A program made the translations under genes and the position numbers. DNA of 64,000 nucleotides from Desulfobacteraceae bacterium (GTDB lineage: Bacteria > Desulfobacterota > Desulfobacteria > Desulfobacterales > Desulfobacteraceae), in assembly GCA_024226935.1 (NCBI GenBank), contig JAAELK010000505.1, positions 33,531 through 97,530 on the forward strand, given 5' to 3'. The first letter of the stretch is position 1, and every line of letters starts with the position of its first letter. Positions 8,015 to 16,622 of this stretch are shown in pieces. The notes beneath the pieces are model-generated. The model was not told the DNA's origin. It did no database searches and worked only from the letters and a program-made list of their open reading frames with translations.

Positions 8015-9505
8015 TTAAGAAAAAGTTGCCTTTATTTTTATTCGGTCAATGGTGCCATCATCTGTTTTGGGCAATTTATCAATGAATTCTACGTATTTGG
8101 GTTTTTTGTAACCGGCAATCAGGGACCCGGTAAAAGAGATGAGTTCTTCTTTTGTCACTTTCATTCCGGGGCTGAGGGCGATAAGTGCTTTGATGCCTTC
8201 TCCAAATTTTGGATCAGGGACTCCAAAGACACACACATTTTTTACTGCCTTGTGTTGTAGTATCGCTTTTTCCACTTCTGCGGGAAATACGTTTTCTCCT
8301 CCTGATTTTATGAGCTCTTTTTCCGGTTTTCTATCCTTGAAAAATAAAAAGCCTTCGGAATCAATCATTCCTATATCTCCGGTATGATGCCAGCCTTTTC
8401 TAAAGGTTATTTTATTTAATTGGGGTGTATTCCAATATCCTTGGAATACAAGTGGCCCTTTAACAAGGATTTCCCCCGGGGTGTTAATGGGTAATTCATT
8501 GTCAAAGTCGTCGGCAATTTGAATGTAGGCAAGTAAGGAGATTTCGCCGGCCGACCCTGGTCGTTTAAGATATTCAGAAAAACAGATCAGTCCTGATGTC
8601 TCGGTCTGTCCATACAGGGTCCAGAATTTGGAATCAGTTTTACTTTCCCATTGTCTTATCGTGTCAAAATTTTCAATTCCTGCTACAATCTCAAGGCTGG
8701 ACAGGTCATCTTTTTTTTCCATGTGGTCTAAAAGGTGGGTCAGTATCGGGGAGAAAGCACCTAAAATTGTTATTCTTTGTTCCTGGATAAGATTAATACT
8801 CTGCCGGGGATTAAATTTTTCCACCATGACATTTTTACCTCCGGCCATGAGAGTTCCCAATCCTAAATTAACTCCCATGATATGAAATAATGGAAGGATA
8901 TTTAAATAGGTTTTTGTTTGGTTCAGGCCAAAGGCATGTATAAGTTGCAGGTTGGATAAAATTATATTTTCCTGGCTTAATACGGCTCCTCTCAGGGTTC
9001 CCTGGACTGCTGCCGTATGGATGATTACAAAGGGGTCATTGGGTTTGCCTTCGATGGTTTGGGTAAGGGGAGGAGATTGATATAGGGCAGCAATATTTTT
9101 GTCGATGATAAAACAATGATTCAGACAGGGATGTGTTGATACCAGATTTTGGGCCTGGTCGGCCATACCATCGTCGCTGAAAATCACCGAAGGGGTGGTG
9201 TCGGAAATTATCTGGGAAATCTCATCCGGGTTTAATCGCCTGTTAATCAGGACTATACAGAGGTTAAGGGCAGCAATCGCACCAAAAAGATGGAAAAAAA
9301 ATGGATGGTTGTAACTTAATATGGCTATTCTTTCGCCGGGTTTAAGATTAAGATTTGATAGTCCTTTTGCAAGCTTGGAGGTTTGCAAGAAGAGATCTAT
9401 ATAGGATATATCTTTTCTATTCCAATGAATGGCACAATGGTTTTGTCTTCGCAGGCTGTTTTTTCTATAGATGTCAAAAAAATTTAAATTATACTGACTG
9501 CTCAT
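8015..9505 (-). CDS. AMP-forming acyl-CoA synthetase, first gene of the liv operon
   Basis: A 496-residue ANL-superfamily ligase, shorter than its operon partner and closer to medium/short-chain or aryl-CoA ligases. Motifs: a degenerate adenylate loop (IIHTAAVQGTLRGAVLSQENI, where the usual T-S-G-T-T-G is replaced), A5-like LYGQTETSG, HTGDIGMIDSEGFLFFKDRKPE, KSGGENVFPAEVEKAI, and a C-terminal DGTIDRIKIK where most homologues have G-K-I-x-R/K. The P-loop change means activity should not be assumed. It is the promoter-proximal gene of the cluster (candidate promoter at 9625-9653) and lies 84 bp before livG. A role in activating the solute imported by the Liv transporter is inferred from position. 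Confidence 0.82.
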   Translation of the reverse strand: MSSQYNLNFFDIYRKNSLRRQNHCAIHWNRKDISYIDLFLQTSKLAKGLSNLNLKPGERIAILSYNHPFFFHLFGAIAALNLCIVLINRRLNPDEISQIISDTTPSVIFSDDGMADQAQNLVSTHPCLNHCFIIDKNIAALYQSPPLTQTIEGKPNDPFVIIHTAAVQGTLRGAVLSQENIILSNLQLIHAFGLNQTKTYLNILPLFHIMGVNLGLGTLMAGGKNVMVEKFNPRQSINLIQEQRITILGAFSPILTHLLDHMEKKDDLSSLEIVAGIENFDTIRQWESKTDSKFWTLYGQTETSGLICFSEYLKRPGSAGEISLLAYIQIADDFDNELPINTPGEILVKGPLVFQGYWNTPQLNKITFRKGWHHTGDIGMIDSEGFLFFKDRKPEKELIKSGGENVFPAEVEKAILQHKAVKNVCVFGVPDPKFGEGIKALIALSPGMKVTKEELISFTGSLIAGYKKPKYVEFIDKLPKTDDGTIDRIKIKATFS

Positions 9506-9624
9506 GAATCTTTACTCCTTAGGACAGGACAGATTAAAAGATTTATTTCATGTTTAGGTCATTATCTGTTTTAGATCACTAACACAAATTTTAGAACTAT
9601 TTCTTAGTTTCAGTATGCCTTAAG

Positions 9625-9653
9625 TAATAATTCAATTTGTTTAGATTTGTCAA
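9625..9653 (-). promoter_or_regulatory. Candidate promoter of the acyl-CoA ligase/liv operon
   Basis: On the minus strand TTGACA (9648-9653) is followed, 17 nt later, by TTATTA (9625-9630). It sits about 120 bp upstream of the first ligase ATG in the only sizeable spacer upstream of the operon. The -10 box is weak. Confidence 0.4.
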
Positions 9654-9669
9654 AGATTTTCTTTTGTTA

Positions 9670-11994
9670 CTATTTTTTATTTGGAAAAAATACTGAAAAT
9701 ATTGTGTGTCCTGAATTTAAGCAATCTTTTTGATTGGTGCAAAATTTACATTTGAGAATGTCCCCCGGACAGTTTTCTTTTTTGTTTTTAACTAGAAAAC
9801 AGCATCGTTTGGATTCTACTTTAATGGTAAATCCCAGGCGATGTGAAAAGAGTTTCATTCGTAATAGATCGGCTCCTTTTCCTCCGGCATTGAAATAAAA
9901 GGGGTTTTTGGTGGAATAGAGCAGGGTTTCCTGGGTGGTGAAGAATCCATCAAAAATTCGTTTCTGGTCATCTGTTTCAATGCCCACGCCAAAATCATGA
10001 ACTTTAAAAAGGATTCCTTTATCCAGGGTCTGGGCGAATATGTCGATTCGGCCCCGGTCCGGTGTGTTTTCGATGGCATTTCTAATCAGTCCCCCCATGA
10101 TCTTGTTCAATACATCCGGTGGTATCAGGAGGGATAAAGGCTTTTCCTGGATGTTAATATTTATTTTGATATGCCTGAAATGAAACTCTGGTATCATTTT
10201 ATGGTAGATATCTTTGAACGCCTTTGAAAGGTCAATTGTTTTATGATTTTGTGGTCTGTGGCCGAATTTTTCATCAATGAGTTTTTTGATGGATTCGCTT
10301 AGAAGGTTTGGATTAAAATTGTCATTATGAAGGTATGTTTCAATAAGTGTTTCCAGCTCATCTTGGCAGGCCGTAAGCATTTTTAGTAATAATAGTCTGG
10401 CAGAGTAAGTTTTATTTTCCATTATATCTGCCACTTCATTCTGGATATCCACAATACGGCTCAGGTTTCTTTCAATTCGATTCAAGGTGGTATCTATTTT
10501 GATATGGGGAAGGCCGGTGAGTTTTTTTCTTAAAATATGCAAGGAGCCTGTGAGGATGGCTACCGGAGTTTTGAGTTCGTGGGACAGATGATTGATGGCT
10601 TTGCTTTTTGCCCGGTTCAGGGAAGCTACATTTCGGTAAGCATCTTTCAGGGCATCGGAAAATCGAGCATTTTCAATGGATATGGCAGCGGTTCCGCCAA
10701 TCATGGTCAAAAGCTCCATATCATTGTCATTAAAGAGATTGAGTTTTTTGTTAATGGCACAGAGAACGCCAATGATACGGCCATCACTTTTAATGGGAAC
10801 TCCCATGATACTTCGGGTTTGATACCCAAGTTTTTTGTCTCGTTCCGGATAGTTAGCAAGGGATGCATCGGCATGGTTTACCAGGACCGCCTGACCGGTT
10901 TTTATGACCTTGCCGGCAAAAACTTCGTCCAGGGTGAATCTTATTTCCTTGGCCCGTTCCTGGGTGGTGGAATCATCATAGGATGCCCCGATAAAAAAGA
11001 GGTCTTCTTTGATTTCATCATAGAGTAATACAACTGCGCCTTCTGTGTTCAGCAGTTCCTTTATCTCCTTTGAAATATAGTCCATCAACTCTTCCAAGTC
11101 TGGATATTCCGGCAGTGCCGAAGAGATTTTCATGATGGTCTTGTTGTTGGCTGCCAGTCTTTTTTCTTTAGTTATATCTCTTAAAATAACAAAATTTTCT
11201 GTTTTGTTTTCTTTAAATCTGGTATGGGATGCCGCCCAGATCACCACATCCAGAATTTTGCCGTCCTGGGTAAGTCTCTTGGTTTCATACCGGCTAAGTT
11301 GTTTGTCTTTTTGTAATTGAGTCAGAATATCATGGGTTTCGGCTTCTAAAAATTGGGGAACAAAAGGAAGGGGTTTGCCAAAAAGGTTTTCCAGGGTCCA
11401 ACCAAAAATTGTTGTAAATGCGGGGTTTACATAGGAGACTAGGTTATTATCATTGTAGACGATAATCGGGTAGGGAATAAATTCCAGAATTTTTCTATAG
11501 ATTCTATAAAGTTCATTGATTTTTCGTTCATTGATTTTTTCTTCGGTCACATCCTGTAGGGTCTCGACGGCGCTTGTAATGTCTCCTTTATTGTTTGTAA
11601 TGGTTGCGGCGGTAAAAAAAAGCCATTTTCCTTCGGGTGGGAGATCCGGAAAAAAATCTGTGGCGGCAAACCTCTTTTTGTCAAAAACAGCTGGATCATA
11701 TTTAAATCCATAATATTCTATGATTTTGCGATCCGAGGACTTATCGATGATAAGATCGGCCATGACCGGCCGTTTATTGGCGTAAAAGGATTTCCATTGG
11801 GAATCGGTGCCAACCATCTTTTTTGAACTTAATCCGGTTAATTCTTCGAGGGCCTGGTTGAAATGGGTGATTTTATGGTTCTTGTCCAGAACAAAAAGTG
11901 GAATCGGAGCCTTGGAAATAATCTTGTTCAATTTCTGGTTTTCCTCTTCCAGTGCTTTGATTTTTTTTAGTAAGTTGGTTTCGTTAGTACCCAT
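9670..11994 (-). CDS. PAS-PAS-GAF sensor histidine kinase with a C-terminal cysteine cluster
   Basis: A 774-residue soluble kinase without transmembrane segments. A coiled-coil start (residues 5-25) leads to PAS1 (about 25-150), PAS2 (about 165-285), a GAF domain (about 290-450), a HisKA domain with phospho-accepting H472 (LSHELKTP) and an HATPase domain (about 620-774; N-box GGLIRNAIENTP, G1-like DFGVGI). Near the end the ATPase domain carries four cysteines, C742, C749, C752 and C758 (C-x6-C-x2-C-x5-C), which could bind a metal or act as a redox switch. The open frame runs on to 12510, but that extension is antisense to the kinase gene at 12163; I chose ATG 11994, preceded by TTGGAG. It is divergent from that kinase and near two tail-sharing response regulators, its likely partners. 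Confidence 0.87.
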   Translation of the reverse strand: MGTNETNLLKKIKALEEENQKLNKIISKAPIPLFVLDKNHKITHFNQALEELTGLSSKKMVGTDSQWKSFYANKRPVMADLIIDKSSDRKIIEYYGFKYDPAVFDKKRFAATDFFPDLPPEGKWLFFTAATITNNKGDITSAVETLQDVTEEKINERKINELYRIYRKILEFIPYPIIVYNDNNLVSYVNPAFTTIFGWTLENLFGKPLPFVPQFLEAETHDILTQLQKDKQLSRYETKRLTQDGKILDVVIWAASHTRFKENKTENFVILRDITKEKRLAANNKTIMKISSALPEYPDLEELMDYISKEIKELLNTEGAVVLLYDEIKEDLFFIGASYDDSTTQERAKEIRFTLDEVFAGKVIKTGQAVLVNHADASLANYPERDKKLGYQTRSIMGVPIKSDGRIIGVLCAINKKLNLFNDNDMELLTMIGGTAAISIENARFSDALKDAYRNVASLNRAKSKAINHLSHELKTPVAILTGSLHILRKKLTGLPHIKIDTTLNRIERNLSRIVDIQNEVADIMENKTYSARLLLLKMLTACQDELETLIETYLHNDNFNPNLLSESIKKLIDEKFGHRPQNHKTIDLSKAFKDIYHKMIPEFHFRHIKININIQEKPLSLLIPPDVLNKIMGGLIRNAIENTPDRGRIDIFAQTLDKGILFKVHDFGVGIETDDQKRIFDGFFTTQETLLYSTKNPFYFNAGGKGADLLRMKLFSHRLGFTIKVESKRCCFLVKNKKENCPGDILKCKFCTNQKDCLNSGHTIFSVFFPNKK

Positions 11995-12162
11995 AAAAAC
12001 TCCAAAAGACTTTACAAGATTGAAGGATCCCCGTATAACAATTGATGATTTCAGCGTTCTTAAATGAGGGCCAACGCACAGAATGGGCCCTTTGCAACAA
12101 TTGTCATCAATATATAGAATCATTGATCTAAATTGCAAGGATTTTAAGGGGTGGAAAAAAGT

Positions 12163-12903
12163 ATGTCCGATACCACGATTAAAACTGAAATTTTGATTCA
12201 CGATCTTAAAGGACCGATTTGTGTCATTGATGCCGGGGCAAAATCCCTTTTGAACCATCAGGATTCCTATGGGCCGCTGACAAAAAAGCAGAGCAAGGTG
12301 ATAAAGCGTATTATCAGGAATACCCTGGTCGCCCAGCGGCTCGTTAATGATGTCCTGGAACTTGGTCGATCCAGGGAAGGGGTGATGATAACCTCCGATT
12401 TTAGTATTTGTACCCTTGTGGTTGAGGTGCTGGTGGAAATCTTTGATATATTCGATCCCGGGATTGTTGATATTATCCGGAAGGTGAAATCCTATGCCGA
12501 GCTTGAACAAGTGTTAAATCCCGCAGGCATCAGGCTGGACTTTGACAGCAAAATGTGGAAAACCATTGTTCATCTGGATGCTGCCAAGATGAAACAGATA
12601 TTGAGAAACCTTGTGACCAATGCTTTTAAGCATCGTGTTTGTCTGGTAGAAATTTGGGGTCGTATTGAAAAAAAACAGATGATCTTAAGGGTTATCGATG
12701 ATGGCCGGGGCGTACCATCGGTAAATCATCAACGGATTTTTGAAAGCTATTTTACCACAGAAGAGTCTGTTGAGACTGCCGTCGAAAGTCATGGTTTGGG
12801 TCTTGCCGGTGCTATGGTGCTGCTTAAGAATATGGGGGGGGGGCTTACGCTTAGGTCCAACGATGGAAAAGGGACTGAGTTTATAGTGACAGTCCCATTA
12901 TAA
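12163..12903 (+). CDS. Small soluble histidine kinase
   Basis: A 246-residue kinase core with no sensor domain and no membrane segment. The dimerisation helix carries H13 in LIHDLKGPI, a HisKA variant of the H-D-L-x-x-P type. An ATPase domain follows with an N-box (QILRNLVTNAFKH), a G1 box (VIDDGRGVPS), an F box (IFESYFTT), a G2 box (SHGLGLAGAMVLLKNMGG) and a terminal GKGTEFIVTVPL. It should phosphorylate a partner regulator, and the convergent response regulator 15 bp downstream on the other strand is the obvious candidate. A GTG at 12151 is in frame but abuts the AAGGGG sequence, so ATG 12163, with GGGGTGG about 9 nt upstream, is preferred. Confidence 0.82.
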   Translation: MSDTTIKTEILIHDLKGPICVIDAGAKSLLNHQDSYGPLTKKQSKVIKRIIRNTLVAQRLVNDVLELGRSREGVMITSDFSICTLVVEVLVEIFDIFDPGIVDIIRKVKSYAELEQVLNPAGIRLDFDSKMWKTIVHLDAAKMKQILRNLVTNAFKHRVCLVEIWGRIEKKQMILRVIDDGRGVPSVNHQRIFESYFTTEESVETAVESHGLGLAGAMVLLKNMGGGLTLRSNDGKGTEFIVTVPL

Positions 12904-12918
12904 AAAGTGGCTGGTAAA

Positions 12919-13440
12919 TTAAAATTTTTGAATATCATCCCTGGCAGCCATCTGCTTATCATCAAATTCATCCCAAAAATCTTGATTTTGTTTTCGCCAC
13001 CCTTCTCCAAACAGCTTGTCAAATACAGGCTTTAGCAGTGAAAACCAGGTGACATGGGTTTTTTTTCCCTGCTCCTTTGCTGTGAGCACATCTGCTATAA
13101 ATAGTGAAATATTCAACAGCTTGTCCTTGGGTACATAGGCATCGGCTCCTTGTTCAATGGATAATTTGAGGTTATCCGGGGTCAGGGCGTGGGCGGTCAG
13201 CATGATGGCGGGGATATCCAGTTTATGCGTGATTTTTAAAAGTGCATGGCCCCGCACACCCATGATGTCCAGAATGGCGACATCATAGGTGTTATTTTTA
13301 AGGCAAATCACGGCTGATTCAAAGGTGGAGGCTAAATCTGTTTTGCAGCAATATAGCAGCTCTTCAAGGGTCTCAAGGATATCTGATTCATCGTCTACCA
13401 GAAGTATCCTTTTGTTTTTAAGAATGCGTTGATGATTCAT
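12919..13440 (-). CDS. Receiver-only response regulator with a conserved W/F-rich tail
   Basis: A 173-residue protein with one CheY-like receiver (residues 10-120): acidic D16/D17, phospho-acceptor D58 in LDIMG, T82 and K105. There is no helix-turn-helix or enzymatic output domain. Residues ~131-161 form a tail (WFSLLKPVFDKLFGEGWR, then FWDEFDDK) that closely matches the end of the UspA-receiver fusion at 58-960, and the two receivers are also alike (shared LDIMGV and LTAHALTP), so the two genes are paralogues. It lies 41 bp downstream of kbl on the same strand and converges with the small kinase. A role linking kinase signalling to threonine catabolism is possible but only positional. Confidence 0.85.
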   Translation of the reverse strand: MNHQRILKNKRILLVDDESDILETLEELLYCCKTDLASTFESAVICLKNNTYDVAILDIMGVRGHALLKITHKLDIPAIMLTAHALTPDNLKLSIEQGADAYVPKDKLLNISLFIADVLTAKEQGKKTHVTWFSLLKPVFDKLFGEGWRKQNQDFWDEFDDKQMAARDDIQKF

Positions 13441-13481
13441 TCTTCCCCCCTTATTATTGCATCGTTAGGTTTGAATACGAC

Positions 13482-14714
13482 TTATTTATTGTATTCAAAT
13501 TTTCCTAATAATTCAATAACATAATCAATATCAGACCTTGTATGGGCTGCATTGATCTGGAAGCGTATGGTTTCATCACCCTTGGGCACTACGGGGAAGG
13601 TCAGACCCACCACCAGGACTCCATTATCATATAAATATTTTACAAGAGCATGGGTTTTGGCGGTATCCCGGACCATGAGGGGAACTACAGGATGGGGGCC
13701 TGCAATTGATTCCAGGCCTAATCTGTCAAGCCCCTGCCGAAATTGGCTGGTCCTTTCTTTCAGGTGTTTTAATAATTTCTGGCCTTCCAGGGAGTCGCAG
13801 ATATCCAACGCTTTTACAGCAGCGGCACAGTCGGCTACACTCAAGGGGTTGGTGTAAATATAGGTATCAGCTTTTTGCCTCACCGATTCAATTAATATCT
13901 TACTTCCGGCAATAAAGCCGCCATTGACCCCAAACGCCTTACCAAAGGTCCCCACGATAATATCTGGAACAGCTCCACAATGATCTTGGGTACCCCTTCC
14001 GGTATTCCCGTAGGCGCCCATGCCGTGGGAATCATCCACCACCGAGATCACCCCGTCTGTGAATTTGTCATCATAGGCCTTGCAGATTTCCACAATTTTA
14101 TCGATGGGCGCATGGTCTCCCCTCATGCTGAAGATGCCGTCAAAGATTACCACTACCCGCTCAATCTCAGGTCCCACTTCATCCAAGCAGCGGACAAGAT
14201 CTGCCATGTCATTGTGCTTGAAAATCCCCTTGTTTGTCCTGGGAATATTGCTGATGCGCATGGCTCTTATGATGCTGTTGTGGTTGAGTTGGTCACCTAT
14301 CCAATGGGTTTTTTTGTCGGAAATGGACAGGGCCAGGCCGCAATTAGCCGTGTAGGCGGAATTGAAAATTTTGGAGGAGGGTTTTCCCAAAAATTCAGAG
14401 ATCCGCTGTTCCAGTCTTTGATGGTGGATAAAAGTTCCGTCGATGAATCGAACTGCTCCCGGCCCTACGCCGAATTGGTGGGTGGCTCTGTCTGCTGCCT
14501 CAATCAGTTCCGGGTGGTTTGAAAGGGATAAATAGGAATTTGAGTTGAGTCGGATAAACTCTTTGTTACTTCCTGAAAGTTTATATCTTGGGCCCCTATC
14601 TTCCGTGGGTGGGATATAGTTTTGTATTACCCGTTCGCAAGATTTGGCGCGGCCTTCTTTCTCCAGGGCTTTAAGTTCTTTTTCTAAGCTTTTGTCAAGT
14701 TTTGTTGTGGTCAT
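13482..14714 (-). CDS. kbl: Glycine C-acetyltransferase (2-amino-3-ketobutyrate CoA ligase)
   Basis: A 410-residue PLP enzyme of the alpha-oxoamine synthase family. The PLP lysine is K259 in VGTFGKAFG; VVDDSHGMGAYG carries the Asp/His pair that binds PLP, and GVGPGAVRFIDGT is the family glycine-rich segment. It cleaves 2-amino-3-oxobutanoate with CoA into glycine and acetyl-CoA, the step after threonine dehydrogenase, whose gene lies 29 bp upstream; the pair forms the usual tdh-kbl operon. The first ~40 residues are longer than in E. coli Kbl, and the motif GTFIHHQRLEQ differs from the E. coli form, so related oxoamine synthases cannot be fully excluded, but the neighbour makes Kbl most likely. 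Confidence 0.88.
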   Translation of the reverse strand: MTTTKLDKSLEKELKALEKEGRAKSCERVIQNYIPPTEDRGPRYKLSGSNKEFIRLNSNSYLSLSNHPELIEAADRATHQFGVGPGAVRFIDGTFIHHQRLEQRISEFLGKPSSKIFNSAYTANCGLALSISDKKTHWIGDQLNHNSIIRAMRISNIPRTNKGIFKHNDMADLVRCLDEVGPEIERVVVIFDGIFSMRGDHAPIDKIVEICKAYDDKFTDGVISVVDDSHGMGAYGNTGRGTQDHCGAVPDIIVGTFGKAFGVNGGFIAGSKILIESVRQKADTYIYTNPLSVADCAAAVKALDICDSLEGQKLLKHLKERTSQFRQGLDRLGLESIAGPHPVVPLMVRDTAKTHALVKYLYDNGVLVVGLTFPVVPKGDETIRFQINAAHTRSDIDYVIELLGKFEYNK

Positions 14715-14743
14715 TTGTTCGCTCCATAAAAAAAATAATCGTT

Positions 14744-15793
14744 TTAATCCCAGTCCAATATTACTTTCCCCGATTGTCCGGACCCCATGATCTCAAATCC
14801 TTTTTGAAAGTCTGAGTAGTGAAAATTATGGGTGATTAAGGGAGATATATCAAGCCCTGTCTGGATCATGGCGCTCATTTTGTACCAGGTTTCATACATT
14901 TCTCTGCCGTATATGCCCTTGATGGTCAGCATGTTAAAAACTATTTTGTTCCAATCGATTGCTGTGTTGTCCGGCATGATACCGAGCATGGCAATTTTCC
15001 CGCCGTGGCACATATTGTCTAAAATGGATTTCAGGGCCATGGGACTTCCAGACATCTCCATGGCAACGTCAAACCCTTCTTTCATCCCAAGTGTTTTCTG
15101 GGCATCTTCAATTGTCTGTTTGCCTACATCAATGGCCAGGGATGCACCTGCTTTTTTTGCCAACTCCAGGCGGTAGGGGTTGATGTCTGTTACTACAATA
15201 TGTCTGGCGCCGGAATGTCTGGCAATGGCGGCTGCCATGCAGCCGATGGGTCCGGCACCTGTAATTAAAACATCTTCTCCCAGGACATCAAAGGAAAGGG
15301 CTGTGTGGGTGGCGTTGCCCAGGGGATCAAAACAGGCCAGAACATCCAGGGGGATTTTTTCATCGCAATACCAGACATTGGTCACGGGAATGGCAAGGTA
15401 TTGGGCAAAGGCTCCGGCACGGTTTACTCCAATACCTTTGGTTCCATTGCATAGGTGTCGGCGACCGGCAAGGCAGTTGCGGCAGCGCCCGCAGACAATG
15501 TGACCTTCACCCGAGACCAGATCTCCTTTTTTGAAATCAACCACATGGGAACCAATTTTTTCAATTTCCCCGACAAATTCGTGACCCACATGCATGGGGA
15601 CGGGAATGGTTTGCTGGGACCATTTATCCCAGTTGTAGATATGAATATCCGTACCGCAGATGGCGGTTTTAATGATTTTGATCAGCACTTCATTGTGTCC
15701 GATCTCAGGAATCGGTACTTCTTCCAACCATAGTCCCGGTTCTGGTTTTGACTTTACTAATGCTTTCATTGTTTTCATGTCATATATATCCAT
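14744..15793 (-). CDS. tdh: L-threonine 3-dehydrogenase (zinc-dependent MDR)
   Basis: A 349-residue medium-chain dehydrogenase. Catalytic zinc ligands sit in [13 protein letters not shown] and GHEFVGE, the structural zinc cysteines in [15 protein letters not shown], and the NAD fold in [17 protein letters not shown] with D at the end of the second strand (VVTDIN). The stretch [19 protein letters not shown] and the terminal SGKVILDWD are typical of Tdh. It oxidises L-threonine to 2-amino-3-oxobutanoate using NAD+. Start choice is uncertain: ATG codons at 15793, 15778 and 15769 are all in frame, and E. coli Tdh would align with the last; no clear Shine-Dalgarno decides it. Confidence 0.9.
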   Translation of the reverse strand: MDIYDMKTMKALVKSKPEPGLWLEEVPIPEIGHNEVLIKIIKTAICGTDIHIYNWDKWSQQTIPVPMHVGHEFVGEIEKIGSHVVDFKKGDLVSGEGHIVCGRCRNCLAGRRHLCNGTKGIGVNRAGAFAQYLAIPVTNVWYCDEKIPLDVLACFDPLGNATHTALSFDVLGEDVLITGAGPIGCMAAAIARHSGARHIVVTDINPYRLELAKKAGASLAIDVGKQTIEDAQKTLGMKEGFDVAMEMSGSPMALKSILDNMCHGGKIAMLGIMPDNTAIDWNKIVFNMLTIKGIYGREMYETWYKMSAMIQTGLDISPLITHNFHYSDFQKGFEIMGSGQSGKVILDWD

Positions 15794-16176
15794 TTGATTG
15801 AAATAAATGTTAGAATTATGTCACAAAATTTCTAATAACATAAATACTTTGAAAATACTATCTTCTATCTATGGCAAGAAAACATTTTAGTGAATTTATA
15901 ATGTAATTTGTTTCTGGCTGTATAGATGCGGTACTGGTAAAGGAACCGGGGAGCTGTGTGGTTAATCTCGATGTGGGACAAGAATATACGGGGATAAATT
16001 ATATTGGTATAACTTTGGTAATCATGCTTGCAACATCACCAGATGTTTCAAAAACTGCAACCGGCCGTTAAAAGATCTAATTATTTTTTTAACGGCCGGT
16101 CCATGGTTCTACATCTCATCTGGTGATGGAGTATTGCCTTTATGAAAAGGATAGAATTTTGGGTCCGGTTATTTTT
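15794..16176. other. 383-bp spacer between tdh and phaJ
   Basis: Contains a large nested inverted repeat (16034-16128, listed separately) and an A+T-rich stretch next to tdh that presumably holds its promoter, although I cannot point to convincing -35/-10 boxes. The middle (about 15920-16000) is less A+T-rich than the rest and may be structured, but I recognise no known riboswitch or RNA gene and no credible ORF. Confidence 0.5.
16034..16128. repeat. Nested double inverted repeat downstream of the pha operon
   Basis: Two perfect inverted repeats are nested. The outer arms CATCACCAGATG (16034-16045) and CATCTGGTGATG (16117-16128) are 12 bp each; the inner arms ACCGGCCGTTAAAA (16060-16073) and TTTTAACGGCCGGT (16087-16100) are 14 bp each with a 13-nt A+T-rich loop. 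The inner hairpin could terminate phaJ transcripts on the minus strand, but the outer repeat is not explained by that. It may be a strong composite terminator or a small repetitive element. Confidence 0.75.
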
Positions 16177-16605
16177 TTAAGTTTTTTCCATTCTGGGAGG
16201 GAGTACCAGGGCCGTTCCTGTTAGCACCATTGTGCCATCCTGTTTTGTGCAGGTGGTCTTTAAGGATATTCTGTTTTTCACTTTATCAATTTCAATTATT
16301 TCAACCCTTGCTTTAACGGTATCACCAAATAGGACAGGTGCCAAAAACTTTAAATCCTGGCCCATATAGATGGTGCCTGGTCCTGGCAGCTTTGTACCAA
16401 TCACGGTAGAGATAAATCCGGCCAAAAGTATGCCGTGGGCAATTCTTTCTTTGAATATGGTCTGTTTTGCATACTCTTTGTCGATATGGGCAGGGTTTAA
16501 ATCACCTGTGATTCCTGCAAAAGTATAGACATCGGATTCAGAAATTGTTTTTGTGAACTCAGCCCAATTACCGATTTCTAATTCATTAATACTTTTTCCA
16601 ATCAT
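16177..16605 (-). CDS. phaJ: MaoC-like (R)-specific enoyl-CoA hydratase
   Basis: A 142-residue single hot-dog-fold hydratase. The hydratase-2 motif is clear: GITGDLNPAHIDKEYA supplies catalytic D35 and H40, followed by AHGILLAGFISTVIGTKLPGPG. It should hydrate trans-2-enoyl-CoA to (R)-3-hydroxyacyl-CoA, the PHA synthase monomer. It is the last gene of the phaP...phaC cluster, 17 bp after phaC, which supports PhaJ rather than a generic MaoC protein. The product would draw monomers from fatty-acid or branched acyl-CoA oxidation into storage polymer. A Shine-Dalgarno AAAAAGGAA lies upstream of the ATG. Confidence 0.9.
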   Translation of the reverse strand: MIGKSINELEIGNWAEFTKTISESDVYTFAGITGDLNPAHIDKEYAKQTIFKERIAHGILLAGFISTVIGTKLPGPGTIYMGQDLKFLAPVLFGDTVKARVEIIEIDKVKNRISLKTTCTKQDGTMVLTGTALVLPPRMEKT

Positions 16606-16622
16606 GGTAGATTCCTTTTTAA

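Noticed and set aside
11995..12510. N-terminal 172-residue extension of the PAS-PAS-GAF kinase
   Set aside because: It is the antisense of the small kinase gene at 12163-12903, has no domain character, and an ATG with a good Shine-Dalgarno exists at 11994.
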